Positions 1-6,708 of a stretch of DNA of 64,000 nucleotides are shown here, in pieces; positions within the stretch are counted from its first letter, which is position 1, and the number at the start of each line of letters is the position of its first letter. The position numbers and the translations under genes are program-made. A model generated the notes under the pieces. That model searched no databases, was not told the origin of the DNA, and saw only the letters and a program-made list of their open reading frames with translations. The stretch lies in IMG/VR virus record IMGVR_UViG_3300021168_000002, positions 1 through 64,000 of that record; one strand, written 5' to 3'. Source of the DNA: a virus.

Positions 1-361
1 CAAAGCGTAAATCACTGATTCGACAGCACTTAGCCTCGATCTCGCCGTTTGTCAGTTAATAGCGCATTAACTGCCAAGCGTGCAACGATGCAACGATTCG
101 ACCGCGCGCGGCGCGCAGGTCCAATCCGGACTTCCTTAGCGCCATTGAAAACAAACGACTTAGCATTTAGCGGCGACATTGGCATCGCATTTGCTCCCCC
201 AGCAATTCGGAGACCGGGCGGACTACCGGACACGCAAACGCCCCAAAGCCCCTTTCGACGGTCGCCCGCGTATTCGTGGCAACCGCTTCTCTACCTGGGG
301 GATGTCACATACCCGCCCCGGCAGCTACCCGGGGGCAGTCTCCACCTACCCGTCTTTCTAC
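1..361. other. Left-end non-coding stretch with palindromes
   Basis: I see no ORF with a good ribosome binding site or recognisable product here. An 8-bp inverted repeat (CAGTTAAT-5 nt-ATTAACTG) lies at 53-73, and there are short GC-rich palindromes around 105-140 and 325-345. Genes start rightward just after this stretch, while the far end of the window is transcribed leftward. If the molecule is circular or terminally redundant, this would be a divergent control or origin region; that is inference. Confidence 0.4.
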
Positions 362-390
362 TTGACGCGGCTGCAGCAGTGTGGTACAGT
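362..390 (+). promoter_or_regulatory. Sigma70-type promoter for the HNH gene
   Basis: The -35 box TTGACG (362-367) is separated by 17 bp from the -10 box TACAGT (385-390). Transcription would start near 397, about 85 nt before the HNH start codon, leaving room for two hairpins. Confidence 0.65.
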
Positions 391-434
391 TTTTAAGTCT
401 AGGAACGTCTCGGGTCATTCCTGGGGCGCATGTC

Positions 435-475
435 GGACGAGGGCCTCGAACCCGCGTCCGTCTCCTTTCGAGGAG
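435..475 (+). promoter_or_regulatory. Two leader hairpins, second hiding the SD
   Basis: The first hairpin pairs GGACG (435-439) with CGTCC (455-459), with GGG/CCC inside. The second pairs CTCCT (462-466) with AGGAG (471-475) across a TTCG loop. AGGAG belongs to the SD of the gene at 481, so the hairpin should limit translation. The same design precedes other endonuclease genes in this window. Confidence 0.5.
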
Positions 476-480
476 GAGTC

Positions 481-888
481 ATGAGGGTTTGCCCGCATTG
501 CAGGAAAGAGTTCACCGGTATCCCAACGCAGATTTATTGCAAGTTCCGGTGTGCCCAAAATGCTGGAAAGAAGCGTTACACCAAGCAGCATGGGAAGAGT
601 GCTGGTCGACGCGCTAAAGAAAAGCGCGCCTACGCGGCGCGCAAAATAAGAAACCGAGAATACGTCTATCGAGATAAGTTGAAAGGCTGTAGCAGATGCC
701 CAGAGCGCAGGCCGAACTGTTTAGATTATCATCACTTAGATAAAATCGCAAAACGCGGCGCGATTAGCCGCATAGCCAACGAAGGCCGCACACTTCAAAT
801 TTTGGTAGATGAAATCGCAAAGTGCATTCTACTCTGTGCCAATTGTCACCGAGTCGAAGAACACGGCGATGGCTACCGTTGTTTTTAG
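481..888 (+). CDS. HNH homing-type endonuclease
   Basis: 135-residue HNH-family protein. An N-terminal zinc ribbon (CPHC near residue 4, then CKFRC) is followed by a second Cys pair (CSRC), the His pair of DYHHLDK and a C-terminal CANCHR. This spacing is typical of phage free-standing HNH nucleases, which cut DNA to spread into uninfected alleles. The ATG at 481 is chosen because GAGGAGGAG lies just upstream; an in-frame ATG at 430 has no SD and would run through the leader hairpins. It has its own promoter at 362. The target site cannot be told from the sequence. Confidence 0.8.
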   Translation: MRVCPHCRKEFTGIPTQIYCKFRCAQNAGKKRYTKQHGKSAGRRAKEKRAYAARKIRNREYVYRDKLKGCSRCPERRPNCLDYHHLDKIAKRGAISRIANEGRTLQILVDEIAKCILLCANCHRVEEHGDGYRCF

Positions 889-898
889 TTTCACAATC

Positions 899-915
899 CC
901 CGGCCCCGTGCCGGG
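899..915 (+). terminator. GC hairpin after the HNH gene
   Basis: CCCGGC and GCCGGG form a 6-bp stem with a 5-nt loop directly after the HNH stop and before the SD AGGACG of the next gene. There is no T-run behind it, so it may be a weak terminator or an intercistronic stabiliser. Confidence 0.35.
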
Positions 916-929
916 ATAGGACGTACCCA

Positions 930-1631
930 ATGACCCAAACGGTTGAGCAGTTCCTCGTTGAGCAACTAGAGAAGTTCGCTCCAGGAAGATACACCCTCGC
1001 CGGTGTGCTCCAGCTATTCAAGGCTAGACTCCGGTTCGCCTGCTCCCATCTCAAGGGTGGCGGTCGCCGCACCTCGATCTCTGGACCTGGGAAGGATTAC
1101 AATCTCAGCATCTTCACGTTCCCGACTGGCGTCACCGAGATCAAGTGCCTTTATAACTGTGGTTTAAAGATTCGCTCCGACGAGACGGCGCTGACCAGCG
1201 CGTTCAACGAGTTGTACGACTTTCCCAGCACCAACCACCCAGCCAGAGCCGAAGAACACTTTCTTGTAAAGGGCGGGTCGCGCGTCCCAATTGACCCGGG
1301 ACCTGTACCAGAGTACTCAGACGCATACCGTCAACGCATTAGAGAATCGACGGACATGTTTTGGAAGAGCATTCAGCAAGGGGTGGAGAATGGGCGCATC
1401 AAGCCCAATGACCCAATCCTCGGCGCGGTCCTTCCTCACCCGGACCCAATCGAGGCCCCGGACTCGATAGTCGAGCGCGGCATAGCCGAAGCTTATCAGC
1501 GAGCGAAGAGCAATCCGCCTCATCACGTATTGAAAGCGGTGGTAACAGCGCACGATGCCGTTCCCGCACTAGAACCTGTGAAGAGCAAGATTCGAAAGAG
1601 AAAGACCCAATCCCGCAAACGCGGAAAGTAA
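930..1631 (+). CDS. Unrecognised protein, 233 aa
   Basis: Starts at ATG 930 behind AGGACG; the longer in-frame extension to 822 overlaps the preceding HNH gene and is unlikely. The N-terminal third looks like a compact alpha/beta domain (residues about 1-90), the middle is Pro-rich, and the last 25 residues are a Lys/Arg-rich tail suggesting nucleic-acid or capsid contact. I recognise no family. It opens a rightward run of small genes with short gaps or overlaps, so it is probably part of one transcript. Confidence 0.65.
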   Translation: MTQTVEQFLVEQLEKFAPGRYTLAGVLQLFKARLRFACSHLKGGGRRTSISGPGKDYNLSIFTFPTGVTEIKCLYNCGLKIRSDETALTSAFNELYDFPSTNHPARAEEHFLVKGGSRVPIDPGPVPEYSDAYRQRIRESTDMFWKSIQQGVENGRIKPNDPILGAVLPHPDPIEAPDSIVERGIAEAYQRAKSNPPHHVLKAVVTAHDAVPALEPVKSKIRKRKTQSRKRGK

Positions 1632-1643
1632 AGGAAGGACCCA

Positions 1644-2468
1644 ATGTCAACTGTAAACAGCAAACTCGCTGCATTGATCGCGAAGCTTCAAGATCGACTG
1701 AACCGCGTCGGGCTGCAATCTGGCCAGACCGCTGCCGCTGTACTGACGCTCCGCGACGAGACCCGCCTCCGCACCGGAACTCTAGCGGAAGACGTCGTTA
1801 AGCTAAAGACGCTGGCCGACGATACGGTCACGATTATCAAGACGCGCGAGCAGGTCGCTGACAAGCGCGAGGCCGCGCAGACCCTTCGCGACCAGAACAA
1901 CGTTCAGGCCATCATAAATTTCCGCGATTCAACCGCGAAGGCATTCGCCCAGGTTTCCGACGATGTTGCCAAGCTTGACCGCGCAGACCACAAGCTGTCC
2001 GACCGCGTCACCGAGGTCGAGAAGTTTACAAGTGATTTAGTGGAGCGAGCGAAGAATCTTGTTCGCATGCCTGCACCCGCGCCGCCATCTCTTCCGTCCG
2101 ACCACGTTTGGGTCAACAAGAAGTTGACCGGCGTTTACGACACGACAACCAATTTGGAGGAGCGTCTTGCTAAATTGGAGTCATTCATCGCCCGACTGCT
2201 AACAAATGGAAATCCCGCGCCAAGCGCGAAGCCTCGCGCGTCTGTTAACTATTGCGGATTCGCGGTTCGCTTCCGAGGCAACAAACTGTTGTTAGAAGAC
2301 GAGAAGGAGTTTGATATCTTCACTGTCTCGGAGCCTTATACCGAGATTGCCAATGTGGAACAGAAAAGTTTCGGTCTAGAGATCACCATGAAGCGTGGCG
2401 ACCGGTTCGTCCTCTCGGGCGGCCCAAATCTTGGGTCAATGTATTTGTACCTCGCTGTGAAGGCATGA
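1644..2468 (+). CDS. Coiled-coil protein with C-terminal beta domain
   Basis: 274 residues, SD AAGGAAGGA 8 nt before the ATG. Residues 5-150 are rich in Leu, Ala, Lys and Asp with heptad spacing and should form long helices or a coiled coil. A short Pro-rich hinge (about 143-152) leads to more helix and then a roughly 75-residue beta-rich C-terminal domain starting near VNYCGFAVRF. The overall plan resembles phage fibre or tether proteins, but no family is recognised. The stop overlaps the next start by 4 nt. Confidence 0.65.
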   Translation: MSTVNSKLAALIAKLQDRLNRVGLQSGQTAAAVLTLRDETRLRTGTLAEDVVKLKTLADDTVTIIKTREQVADKREAAQTLRDQNNVQAIINFRDSTAKAFAQVSDDVAKLDRADHKLSDRVTEVEKFTSDLVERAKNLVRMPAPAPPSLPSDHVWVNKKLTGVYDTTTNLEERLAKLESFIARLLTNGNPAPSAKPRASVNYCGFAVRFRGNKLLLEDEKEFDIFTVSEPYTEIANVEQKSFGLEITMKRGDRFVLSGGPNLGSMYLYLAVKA

Positions 2469-2803
2469 ACCGCCGAAAGTTTTTCCGATGGTTGGGACTC
2501 GGCACTGCCGTAGCGGCAGCCGCCCCAAGCACCCTTCTCGCAATGGGACCCGCTTGCGTGGAAACGTGTTGCTCCTGCAGCGGACGTAGCTTCTGGGAAG
2601 GCGCTTGCGATTACTGTCATGAGAACGTTATGGAGTGCGGCTGCAATCGAACCAAGGGCTGCACCTGCAAAGTTCTCGATTACCGTGACTACGCAAGTTT
2701 CAGCATGGTCTCAGTGAATGAGTCGATAGACAGGATGGTCTCAGACGCCGCAGCAGAGTTAAGCCGACAGGCCGGACTCAGTATTCGAGAGTTGGCCGTA
2801 TGA
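2465..2803 (+). CDS. Tat-signal Cys-rich exported protein
   Basis: 112 residues. The N-terminus MNRRKFFRWLGLG followed by an Ala-rich hydrophobic run and a plausible cleavage site near LLAMG looks like a twin-arginine signal peptide. The mature part starts with a dense Cys segment (CVETCCSCSG, then CDYC, CGC, CTC; about 11 Cys within 40 residues) that could bind metal or hold a cofactor, which would fit Tat export of a folded protein. The C-terminal 40 residues are helical. The start overlaps the upstream stop (ATGA), showing translational coupling. Function unknown. Confidence 0.65.
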   Translation: MNRRKFFRWLGLGTAVAAAAPSTLLAMGPACVETCCSCSGRSFWEGACDYCHENVMECGCNRTKGCTCKVLDYRDYASFSMVSVNESIDRMVSDAAAELSRQAGLSIRELAV

Positions 2804-3045
2804 GAGAAGAATACGAACACCTCGGTCTCAATATCGCCTCCTATCAAGATTCACTCGATCACGCTGTCTGGTATAACTTCGAGAACAAAGGCATCAGGCT
2901 AGCGAAGATCAAATACGGCGACCGGACTGCATACTTGGAACCGGGCGAGAAGATTACGATCAAGGTTAGCAACTACGATCTTTCGATGAACCGAAATTCG
3001 TTACCGAGTGTCACGATGATTAACCGGGGCAACCCCGATGCCTAA
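2800..3045 (+). CDS. Small beta-rich protein
   Basis: 81 residues, coupled to its upstream neighbour by a 4-nt overlap. The centre (WYNFENKGIRLAKIKYGD, then YLEPGEKITIKV) alternates hydrophobic and polar residues as in a beta sandwich. The next gene shows the same layout (FHNLSKHEVEV then YIIPAGIRFTFKS), so the two may be diverged paralogues. No family is recognised. Confidence 0.6.
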   Translation: MREEYEHLGLNIASYQDSLDHAVWYNFENKGIRLAKIKYGDRTAYLEPGEKITIKVSNYDLSMNRNSLPSVTMINRGNPDA

Positions 3046-3289
3046 CTACGTCAGCGACGAGTTAAATCGCGTATGCACCGAGGCAGGCATTCAGTGCTGT
3101 GTCACGATGGACCCAGGCGACTTCAAGAAGACTTTCGAGTTTCACAATCTCAGCAAGCATGAAGTGGAAGTCAGCACGGGTAAGCAGACGTACATCATAC
3201 CCGCTGGCATCAGATTCACATTCAAGTCATGGGATGGCGAGGAACCGAAGATCACCCGGTGGTTCGTGTTCTATCAGAGTCCGTTATGA
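3038..3289 (+). CDS. Small beta-rich protein, possible paralogue of its neighbour
   Basis: 83 residues, overlapping the previous gene by 8 nt. It has three Cys in the first third (CTEAGIQCC) and a central strand-turn-strand unit resembling the preceding protein. No signal peptide or membrane segment. Function unknown; position suggests a shared transcript and perhaps a shared complex with the gene before it. Confidence 0.6.
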   Translation: MPNYVSDELNRVCTEAGIQCCVTMDPGDFKKTFEFHNLSKHEVEVSTGKQTYIIPAGIRFTFKSWDGEEPKITRWFVFYQSPL

Positions 3290-3477
3290 ATGTTTGCCCA
3301 GAACACGGTATCACACATTATATGGGCGACCCCGGGCCGCATGTGCACAACGAGGGTAAACCGTGCCGCGCGTGTTTCGCGGAGTACATCGAACGCAATC
3401 ACGGTCTGCCGCATAGTCCAATGGATTTACCCAATGCAGAAGAGCGAATCGCTATCGAAAGAGGACACGTCGAGTAG
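3286..3477 (+). CDS. Small Cys/His protein
   Basis: 63 residues from ATG 3286, which overlaps the previous stop by 4 nt; that coupling decides the start over an upstream in-frame ATG at 3229. CPEHG near the N-terminus plus His residues and CRAC make a plausible single zinc site. The C-terminal half is acidic. Not recognised. Confidence 0.55.
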   Translation: MNVCPEHGITHYMGDPGPHVHNEGKPCRACFAEYIERNHGLPHSPMDLPNAEERIAIERGHVE

Positions 3478-3742
3478 ATGCTGTGGTCAGTATTCCGTTT
3501 GCCGAGGTTGCCCTATCGCGGCGGCGAAGCGCGCAATGCTCCGAAGGTTAGAAGATATGAGCAAGAAGAACATCGTCGACAAACAGAAGATCGACAACAA
3601 CACCGTCCGAGTAACCTTTGAGAATCCGGATGGTCAACGAGTTTACGAATTCAAGGGAAGTTCCATGCGCGCGGTAATGCGCGGAAAGGACCCGGCAGGA
3701 TTGACAGGCGGAAGATTAATGGAGCACAAGAAGAATTCATGA
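3434..3742 (+). CDS. Protein with CC-x(5)-C-x2-C cluster
   Basis: 102 residues if the ATG at 3434 is used, overlapping the previous gene by 44 nt; a shorter start (MSKKN, about 3557) would drop the Cys cluster RCCGQYSVCRGCP. Similar clusters occur in small phage proteins and look metal-binding, so I prefer the longer form. The C-terminal half (VRVTFENPDGQRVYEF) is beta-rich, ending in a basic tail. Start uncertain, function unknown. Confidence 0.5.
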   Translation: MQKSESLSKEDTSSRCCGQYSVCRGCPIAAAKRAMLRRLEDMSKKNIVDKQKIDNNTVRVTFENPDGQRVYEFKGSSMRAVMRGKDPAGLTGGRLMEHKKNS

Positions 3743-3927
3743 TGGACGATCAGAACGTATACATACCGAATATGCCGACACAGACGGCCCCGCTTCCGAC
3801 GCAGTACACGGTTCCGGGTTATCCACCGGCTCCGCTGACAGTTTGCCCCGGATGCGGACGCTGTCGCTATTGCGGACAGCCTGCAGTATTTCAGCCAGTA
3901 GTGGTGGCAAGTGGGTACAATTCATGA
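3739..3927 (+). CDS. Pro-rich protein with four-Cys zinc motif
   Basis: 62 residues, or 61 from the second ATG at 3742. The first half is Pro/Thr-rich and probably disordered (PTQTAPLPTQYTVPGYPPAP). CPGCGRCRYCG follows at about residues 36-46 and should bind zinc. The start overlaps the previous stop and the stop overlaps the next ATG, so it sits in the coupled gene chain. Confidence 0.55.
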   Translation: MMDDQNVYIPNMPTQTAPLPTQYTVPGYPPAPLTVCPGCGRCRYCGQPAVFQPVVVASGYNS

Positions 3928-4292
3928 GCGACGCAACTAGCAAGAGCATAGCACCGGGAGCCAGCGATACCTTCGAACATGGTGCGGACGGCGACCCCAA
4001 GGATTACAAGCCGACATACTACGGCGACGACAAGGTGGCAAAGTACAGCCCATCGTATGCTATCTATCATCGAACTCCGACCGAGGCCGCAGCAGGCGGG
4101 TCCGGCGAGAACCAGAAGGAAGTAGGCGGGCAGAGTTACCCGGGACGCGCGACGCCTCCGGTCCAGCAAGTTACGGAAGCGAAGTCAGAACTCAACACCA
4201 CGATTCGCCAGCAGCAGAAGCAGACCGGGTTGAACCGTCACCCGATCAACGAGCACGAAGAAAAGCACAAGACACACGGTCCAAACAATTAA
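3924..4292 (+). CDS. Disordered His/Gln-rich protein with YPGRATP motif
   Basis: 122 residues from ATG 3924 (4-nt overlap with the previous stop). Mostly polar and low in hydrophobics, so probably disordered. It carries SYPGRATPPVQQVTEA, which recurs as KYPGRATPAAEKVSEA in the gene at 4662, marking the two as relatives. The His/Lys-rich end (HEEKHKTHG) resembles small phage proteins of unknown role found near structural modules. Confidence 0.6.
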   Translation: MSDATSKSIAPGASDTFEHGADGDPKDYKPTYYGDDKVAKYSPSYAIYHRTPTEAAAGGSGENQKEVGGQSYPGRATPPVQQVTEAKSELNTTIRQQQKQTGLNRHPINEHEEKHKTHGPNN

Positions 4293-4301
4293 GGAGATTC
4301 C

Positions 4302-4475
4302 ATGTTTCACTTTCTCATTGCAGTCGCAATGCTCGCGGGAGGCTTCGGCCTGGGCCGCGTAAAGCATCCGGCAAACTTGAAGCTTAGTGCTGTCAAGACC
4401 GAGATCGCGAAGATTGAAGCAGAGGTGGTAGCTGACGCAAAGGCAGTCGTTGCCCGCGTGAAGGCGCTTCTGTAA
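4302..4475 (+). CDS. Small membrane-anchored helical protein
   Basis: 57 residues behind a strong SD (AAGGAG). The first 18 residues (FLIAVAMLAGGFGLG) form a hydrophobic anchor or signal; the rest is a Lys/Ala/Glu amphipathic helix with heptad character (AVKTEIAKIEAEVVADAKAV). Size and plan resemble small phage inner-membrane proteins; no function assigned. It is the last gene before the tRNA promoter. Confidence 0.6.
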   Translation: MFHFLIAVAMLAGGFGLGRVKHPANLKLSAVKTEIAKIEAEVVADAKAVVARVKALL

Positions 4476-4482
4476 AAAGTTC

Positions 4483-4511
4483 TTGACAACACTCGGCTTC
4501 CGTGGTATAGT
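4483..4511 (+). promoter_or_regulatory. Strong sigma70-type promoter at head of tRNA array
   Basis: TTGACA, 17-bp spacer, TATAGT. Both boxes are at or near consensus. The start would fall at about 4518, a few nt before tRNA-His, so the tRNA is nearly at the 5' end of the transcript. Confidence 0.75.
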
Positions 4512-4523
4512 TTTTGTCACGGT

Positions 4524-4597
4524 GTGCCAATAGTGTCAAAGTAGCACGTCGCCTTGTGACGGCGCAGGTCCTCGTGCAAGTCGAGGTCGGCACCCCA
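4524..4597 (+). tRNA. tRNA-His(GTG)
   Basis: The 7-nt anticodon loop is TTGTGAC. The T-arm is CCTCG/CGAGG, the discriminator is C as expected for His, and CCA is encoded. The acceptor GTGCCAA/TCGGCAC has one mismatch, and the D-loop lacks the usual GG. Confidence 0.75.
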
Positions 4598-4661
4598 AAA
4601 TTTTACGTATGAAGGGCATGGCTCAGTCCCGAAAGGGTGAGATAGCCCGAGGAATGAGAAA

Positions 4662-4949
4662 ATGTCAGGAGCAAACACCACAGCAGCATCTATGGCCCAC
4701 GCGCCAGAGAAGCCCTGCGATCACGATCAGCCTCACGCACACAAGTACCCAGGCCGCGCGACACCGGCAGCCGAGAAGGTCTCGGAAGCATCTCATGACG
4801 CGGCGGCATTGAAGGCCGGACGTTCGAACTCGATGGGCGTAAGCGCCAACGGTTCGCATAAGGGTCTCCCGACGAGTATGGAAGAGGTTGGCCGCCACAC
4901 AACGCAGCCTGCCGCTCCCAAGTTCGCCCACGAATACCCGGGCGTCTAA
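4662..4949 (+). CDS. Disordered YPGRATP protein, paralogue of gene at 3924
   Basis: 95 residues, SD GAGGAATGAG upstream. Ala/His/Pro-rich with no hydrophobic core. KYPGRATPAAEKVSEA in the middle and EYPGV at the end repeat a motif of the 3924 gene. The GRSNSMGVSANGSHK segment is also seen in loosely similar form (FMGVKAD) in the gene at 16972, so a small family of unstructured proteins may be scattered in this genome. Role unknown. Confidence 0.55.
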   Translation: MSGANTTAASMAHAPEKPCDHDQPHAHKYPGRATPAAEKVSEASHDAAALKAGRSNSMGVSANGSHKGLPTSMEEVGRHTTQPAAPKFAHEYPGV

Positions 4950-4951
4950 TC

Positions 4952-5170
4952 TTGAAGGTCGTCGAGACTGAAATCTGGATTCCGGCAAAGAATGGCGTCG
5001 GCATCCCGCCAAAGTTTCTCGAATGCAATGAGTGCGGTGGTACAATGCGTCCTCGCCCCGGCCACCGTTATGTGTGCATTTCTTGCGGTACCGTGACCAC
5101 CTTGGACATGAAGCCGCTGGAGCACAGAAAAAAGTTGAAAATAGTTCTTGACAAAGATCGGGAAGTGTGA
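4952..5170 (+). CDS. Zinc-ribbon protein
   Basis: 72 residues starting at TTG 4952, 2 nt after the preceding stop. CNECGG (about residue 25) and CISCG (about 43) form a classic four-Cys zinc ribbon. The C-terminus is Lys-rich. Such ribbons bind nucleic acid or protein; no specific role can be given. The promoter at 5148 lies within its last codons. Confidence 0.6.
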   Translation: MKVVETEIWIPAKNGVGIPPKFLECNECGGTMRPRPGHRYVCISCGTVTTLDMKPLEHRKKLKIVLDKDREV

Positions 5171-5176
5171 TAGGAT
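5148..5176 (+). promoter_or_regulatory. Second sigma70-type promoter in tRNA array
   Basis: TTGACA, 17-bp spacer, TAGGAT. The start would be near 5183, 3 nt before a 10-codon ORF (5186-5218, MKRLQVEISD) that may be a leaderless micro-ORF or chance. It reads into non-coding units and tRNA-Pro genes. Confidence 0.65.
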
Positions 5177-5218
5177 GGTATCACGATGAAGAGACTTCAA
5201 GTTGAGATTTCAGATTAA

Positions 5219-5315
5219 CGACTCTGGTTGTCGGTGATTAAAACCGTCCGATCTCACCGTCGCGCCGCAGGGCGAATGGATGAGCGTGGGTGCCGCGACC
5301 GCGAGGTAGGCACAC
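5219..5315 (+). ncRNA. Structured non-coding unit in tRNA array
   Basis: About 97 nt without an ORF. CGGTGA pairs with TCACCG early on, and GTGCC pairs with GGCAC near the 3' end. It is followed by the A/T linker AAATTTTTT (5316-5324), like the tRNA genes around it, which suggests it is cut out as a separate stable RNA. It does not fold as a tRNA. Function unknown. Confidence 0.35.
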
Positions 5316-5324
5316 AAATTTTTT

Positions 5325-5392
5325 GGCCCAGCGACGGGTCAGCACCGTGCAGATAGTCCACCTAGCCGAAAGGCGACGTCGAGGAAAGCGCG
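5325..5392 (+). ncRNA. 68-nt structured non-coding unit
   Basis: tRNA-sized unit between two AAATTTT-type linkers. CGACG pairs with CGTCG, enclosing a GCC-GAAA-GGC hairpin, and it ends with a GAGGAA motif also found in other non-coding units of this array. No T-arm or CCA, so not a tRNA. Confidence 0.35.
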
Positions 5393-5403
5393 AAATTTTC
5401 TGT

Positions 5404-5477
5404 CGAGGGTTCTGATAGTGGTAGTCTCCGGGCGTCGGAAGCCTGTGGCGTGTGTTCGATTCACACATCTTCGACCA
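5404..5477 (+). tRNA. tRNA-Pro(CGG)
   Basis: Acceptor CGAGGGT/ATCTTCG pairs fully with G-U pairs. The anticodon arm CGGGC-GTCGGAA-GCCTG gives CGG. The T-arm GTGTG/CACAC carries loop TTCGATT. CCA is encoded. Confidence 0.85.
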
Positions 5478-5485
5478 TCTTTAAT

Positions 5486-5575
5486 CGGGGTGTAGGTCCG
5501 TAATCTGGCAGCGGTCCTGCTTTGGAAGCAGGTGGACAAACTCCCTTGGAGGTTCAATTCCTCTCGCCCCGACCA
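5486..5575 (+). tRNA. tRNA-Pro(TGG), long variable region
   Basis: Acceptor CGGGGTG/CGCCCCG, anticodon arm CCTGC-TTTGGAA-GCAGG (TGG), T-arm GGAGG/CCTCT, CCA encoded. The variable region is about 15 nt and five nt separate acceptor and D-stem. At 90 nt it is unusually long for tRNA-Pro. Confidence 0.75.
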
Positions 5576-5576
5576 A

Positions 5577-5640
5577 ATTTCTCGGACCAACATCCGAGGA
5601 GTAGTGAAAAGTTCTCGGACTTAAACCGAGTGGCTGGTGC
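5577..5640 (+). repeat. Twin hairpins with identical CTCGG/CCGAG stems
   Basis: Two successive hairpins, each CTCGG-loop-CCGAG (loops of 8 and 7 nt), lie between tRNA-Pro and the HNH leader. The shared stem suggests a duplicated RNA or protein-binding element. Confidence 0.45.
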
Positions 5641-5679
5641 AGCATCGGATTCGGGCTTACCCTAAAAAGGGAGGTTCGA

Positions 5680-6060
5680 ATGGATAATAAGCAGCAGCAA
5701 CTAGGAGTCCCGTTTGGGACGGCCTGCCATCAACTCAGAAAGGAAATTCTTTTCGAGTTGATAAGAGAAGTGAAAAAGGATTCCTGTTTTCGATGCGGTA
5801 AGCAGATTGAGTCTAGTCGAGATTTCTCGATAGATCATAAGGAGCCGTGGTTGCACAGCAGTGAACCGAAAGTATTGTTCTTCTCTTTGACGAACATTTC
5901 TTTCAGTCACAGATCATGCAATACAAACGCCCGTCGAATTACAAGGAAGTATTCGCCCGAAGAAGCGATACAAGTTCGGAGAGCACAAACAGCCGCGTAT
6001 ATGAGAAGGACATACACGGAAAGAAAGCGCCGAAGGAAATATCAAATAACCGGGCACTGA
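5680..6060 (+). CDS. HNH endonuclease, paralogue of gene at 7662
   Basis: 126 residues. CFRCGK near residue 38, the SIDHKEPW block and SHRSCN form an HNH zinc-finger core. The region from LGVPFGTA through SHRSCN matches the 7662 protein (LGMPQGTA to SHLDCN), so they arose by duplication. The start is fixed by GGGAGG 6 nt upstream; that SD sits in a small CCCT/AGGG hairpin. The stop is 7 nt before tRNA-Asn, mirroring its paralogue, which ends 7 nt before tRNA-Val. Probably a homing endonuclease living in the tRNA array. Confidence 0.75.
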   Translation: MDNKQQQLGVPFGTACHQLRKEILFELIREVKKDSCFRCGKQIESSRDFSIDHKEPWLHSSEPKVLFFSLTNISFSHRSCNTNARRITRKYSPEEAIQVRRAQTAAYMRRTYTERKRRRKYQITGH

Positions 6061-6067
6061 GTTCAGT

Positions 6068-6143
6068 TCCATTCTGGTCCAATTGGTAGGACACCTCACT
6101 GTTAATGAGGAGGGTCTCCGTTCGAGTCGGAGGGATGGAGCCA
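6068..6143 (+). tRNA. tRNA-Asn(GTT)
   Basis: Acceptor TCCATTC/GGATGGA, D-stem GTCC/GGAC, anticodon arm CCTCA-CTGTTAA-TGAGG, T-loop TTCGAGT, discriminator G, CCA encoded. Confidence 0.92.
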
Positions 6144-6151
6144 ATTTCTGC

Positions 6152-6226
6152 AGAGATAGGGTCAGTTGGTAACGACGTTTCCCTGTCACGGAAAAAGTAC
6201 GGGTCCGATTCCCGTTATCTCTGCCA
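6152..6226 (+). tRNA. tRNA-Asp(GTC)
   Basis: Acceptor AGAGATA/TATCTCT, anticodon arm TTTCC-CTGTCAC-GGAAA, discriminator G (Asp identity), CCA encoded. Confidence 0.9.
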
Positions 6227-6456
6227 AAACTTTCCTCGAACGGCACCACTGTGTTAGCTGGCCTCAACTAAGAGGCTAAGCAACGGAGGCAGGCAGGGGA
6301 ACGATGTTGTACAACAGAGAGTCAAACACAGCCGGGTAGCTCCCGCGCGCGTGGCCTCGTCGACTGGTAAGGGGCATGCACTCTCGGTCTCTGTAAACAG
6401 GGACCCAAAGCGCGTCCGGGGGCCGCGCGTTGATAAGTAGCTCCTCGGATTTCTAT
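6227..6456 (+). ncRNA. 230-nt structured gap in tRNA array
   Basis: No ORF or intact tRNA. Visible helices: TTAG...CTAA around CCTC/GAGG (6254-6280 region), GGTCTCTG-TAAA-CAGGGACC (8 bp) and a long closing helix in which CGCGCGTGGCC faces GGCCGCGCG. The last part has a weak tRNA look (loop CTGTAAA) but no T-arm or CCA. Either a decayed tRNA plus spacer or a separate stable RNA. Confidence 0.35.
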
Positions 6457-6541
6457 TGCCTCTTGGCGGAACGAATACGCACTTGTCTTAGAAACAAGCG
6501 CCCGGAAGGGATTGAGAGTTCAAGTCTCTCAGGGGCAACCA
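6457..6541 (+). tRNA. tRNA-Leu(TAG)
   Basis: Acceptor TGCCTCT/AGGGGCA, anticodon arm CTTGT-CTTAGAA-ACAAG, class II variable arm, T-arm GAGAG/CTCTC, CCA encoded. Confidence 0.92.
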
Positions 6542-6548
6542 ATTTTGT

Positions 6549-6623
6549 GGGCCTGTCGTTCAATGCACAGGACGTCGCACTTCTAAGGCGACTATGGGAG
6601 TTGAATTCTCCCCGGGCCTTCCA
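6549..6623 (+). tRNA. tRNA-Arg(TCT)
   Basis: Acceptor GGGCCTG/CGGGCCT, D-stem GTTC/GGAC, loop CTTCTAA, T-arm GGGAG/CTCCC, CCA encoded. The next 85 nt (6624-6708) hold two hairpins and no gene. Confidence 0.88.
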
Positions 6624-6708
6624 ATTTTTTCCGTGCCGTGGGCGCAACGTCGGCACTTAAAGGTTGCGAGACGCGTTGTTCCGCGCAACGGGGAATTCAA
6701 TTTTCAGA

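Noticed and set aside
822-929. N-terminal extension of the 930 gene
   Set aside because: Lies inside the HNH gene and lacks an SD; ATG 930 has AGGACG.
6345-6432. Possible extra tRNA-Tyr with loop CTGTAAA
   Set aside because: The loop region pairs into an 8-bp stem with a TAAA loop, and there is no T-arm or CCA; kept only as part of a structured gap.
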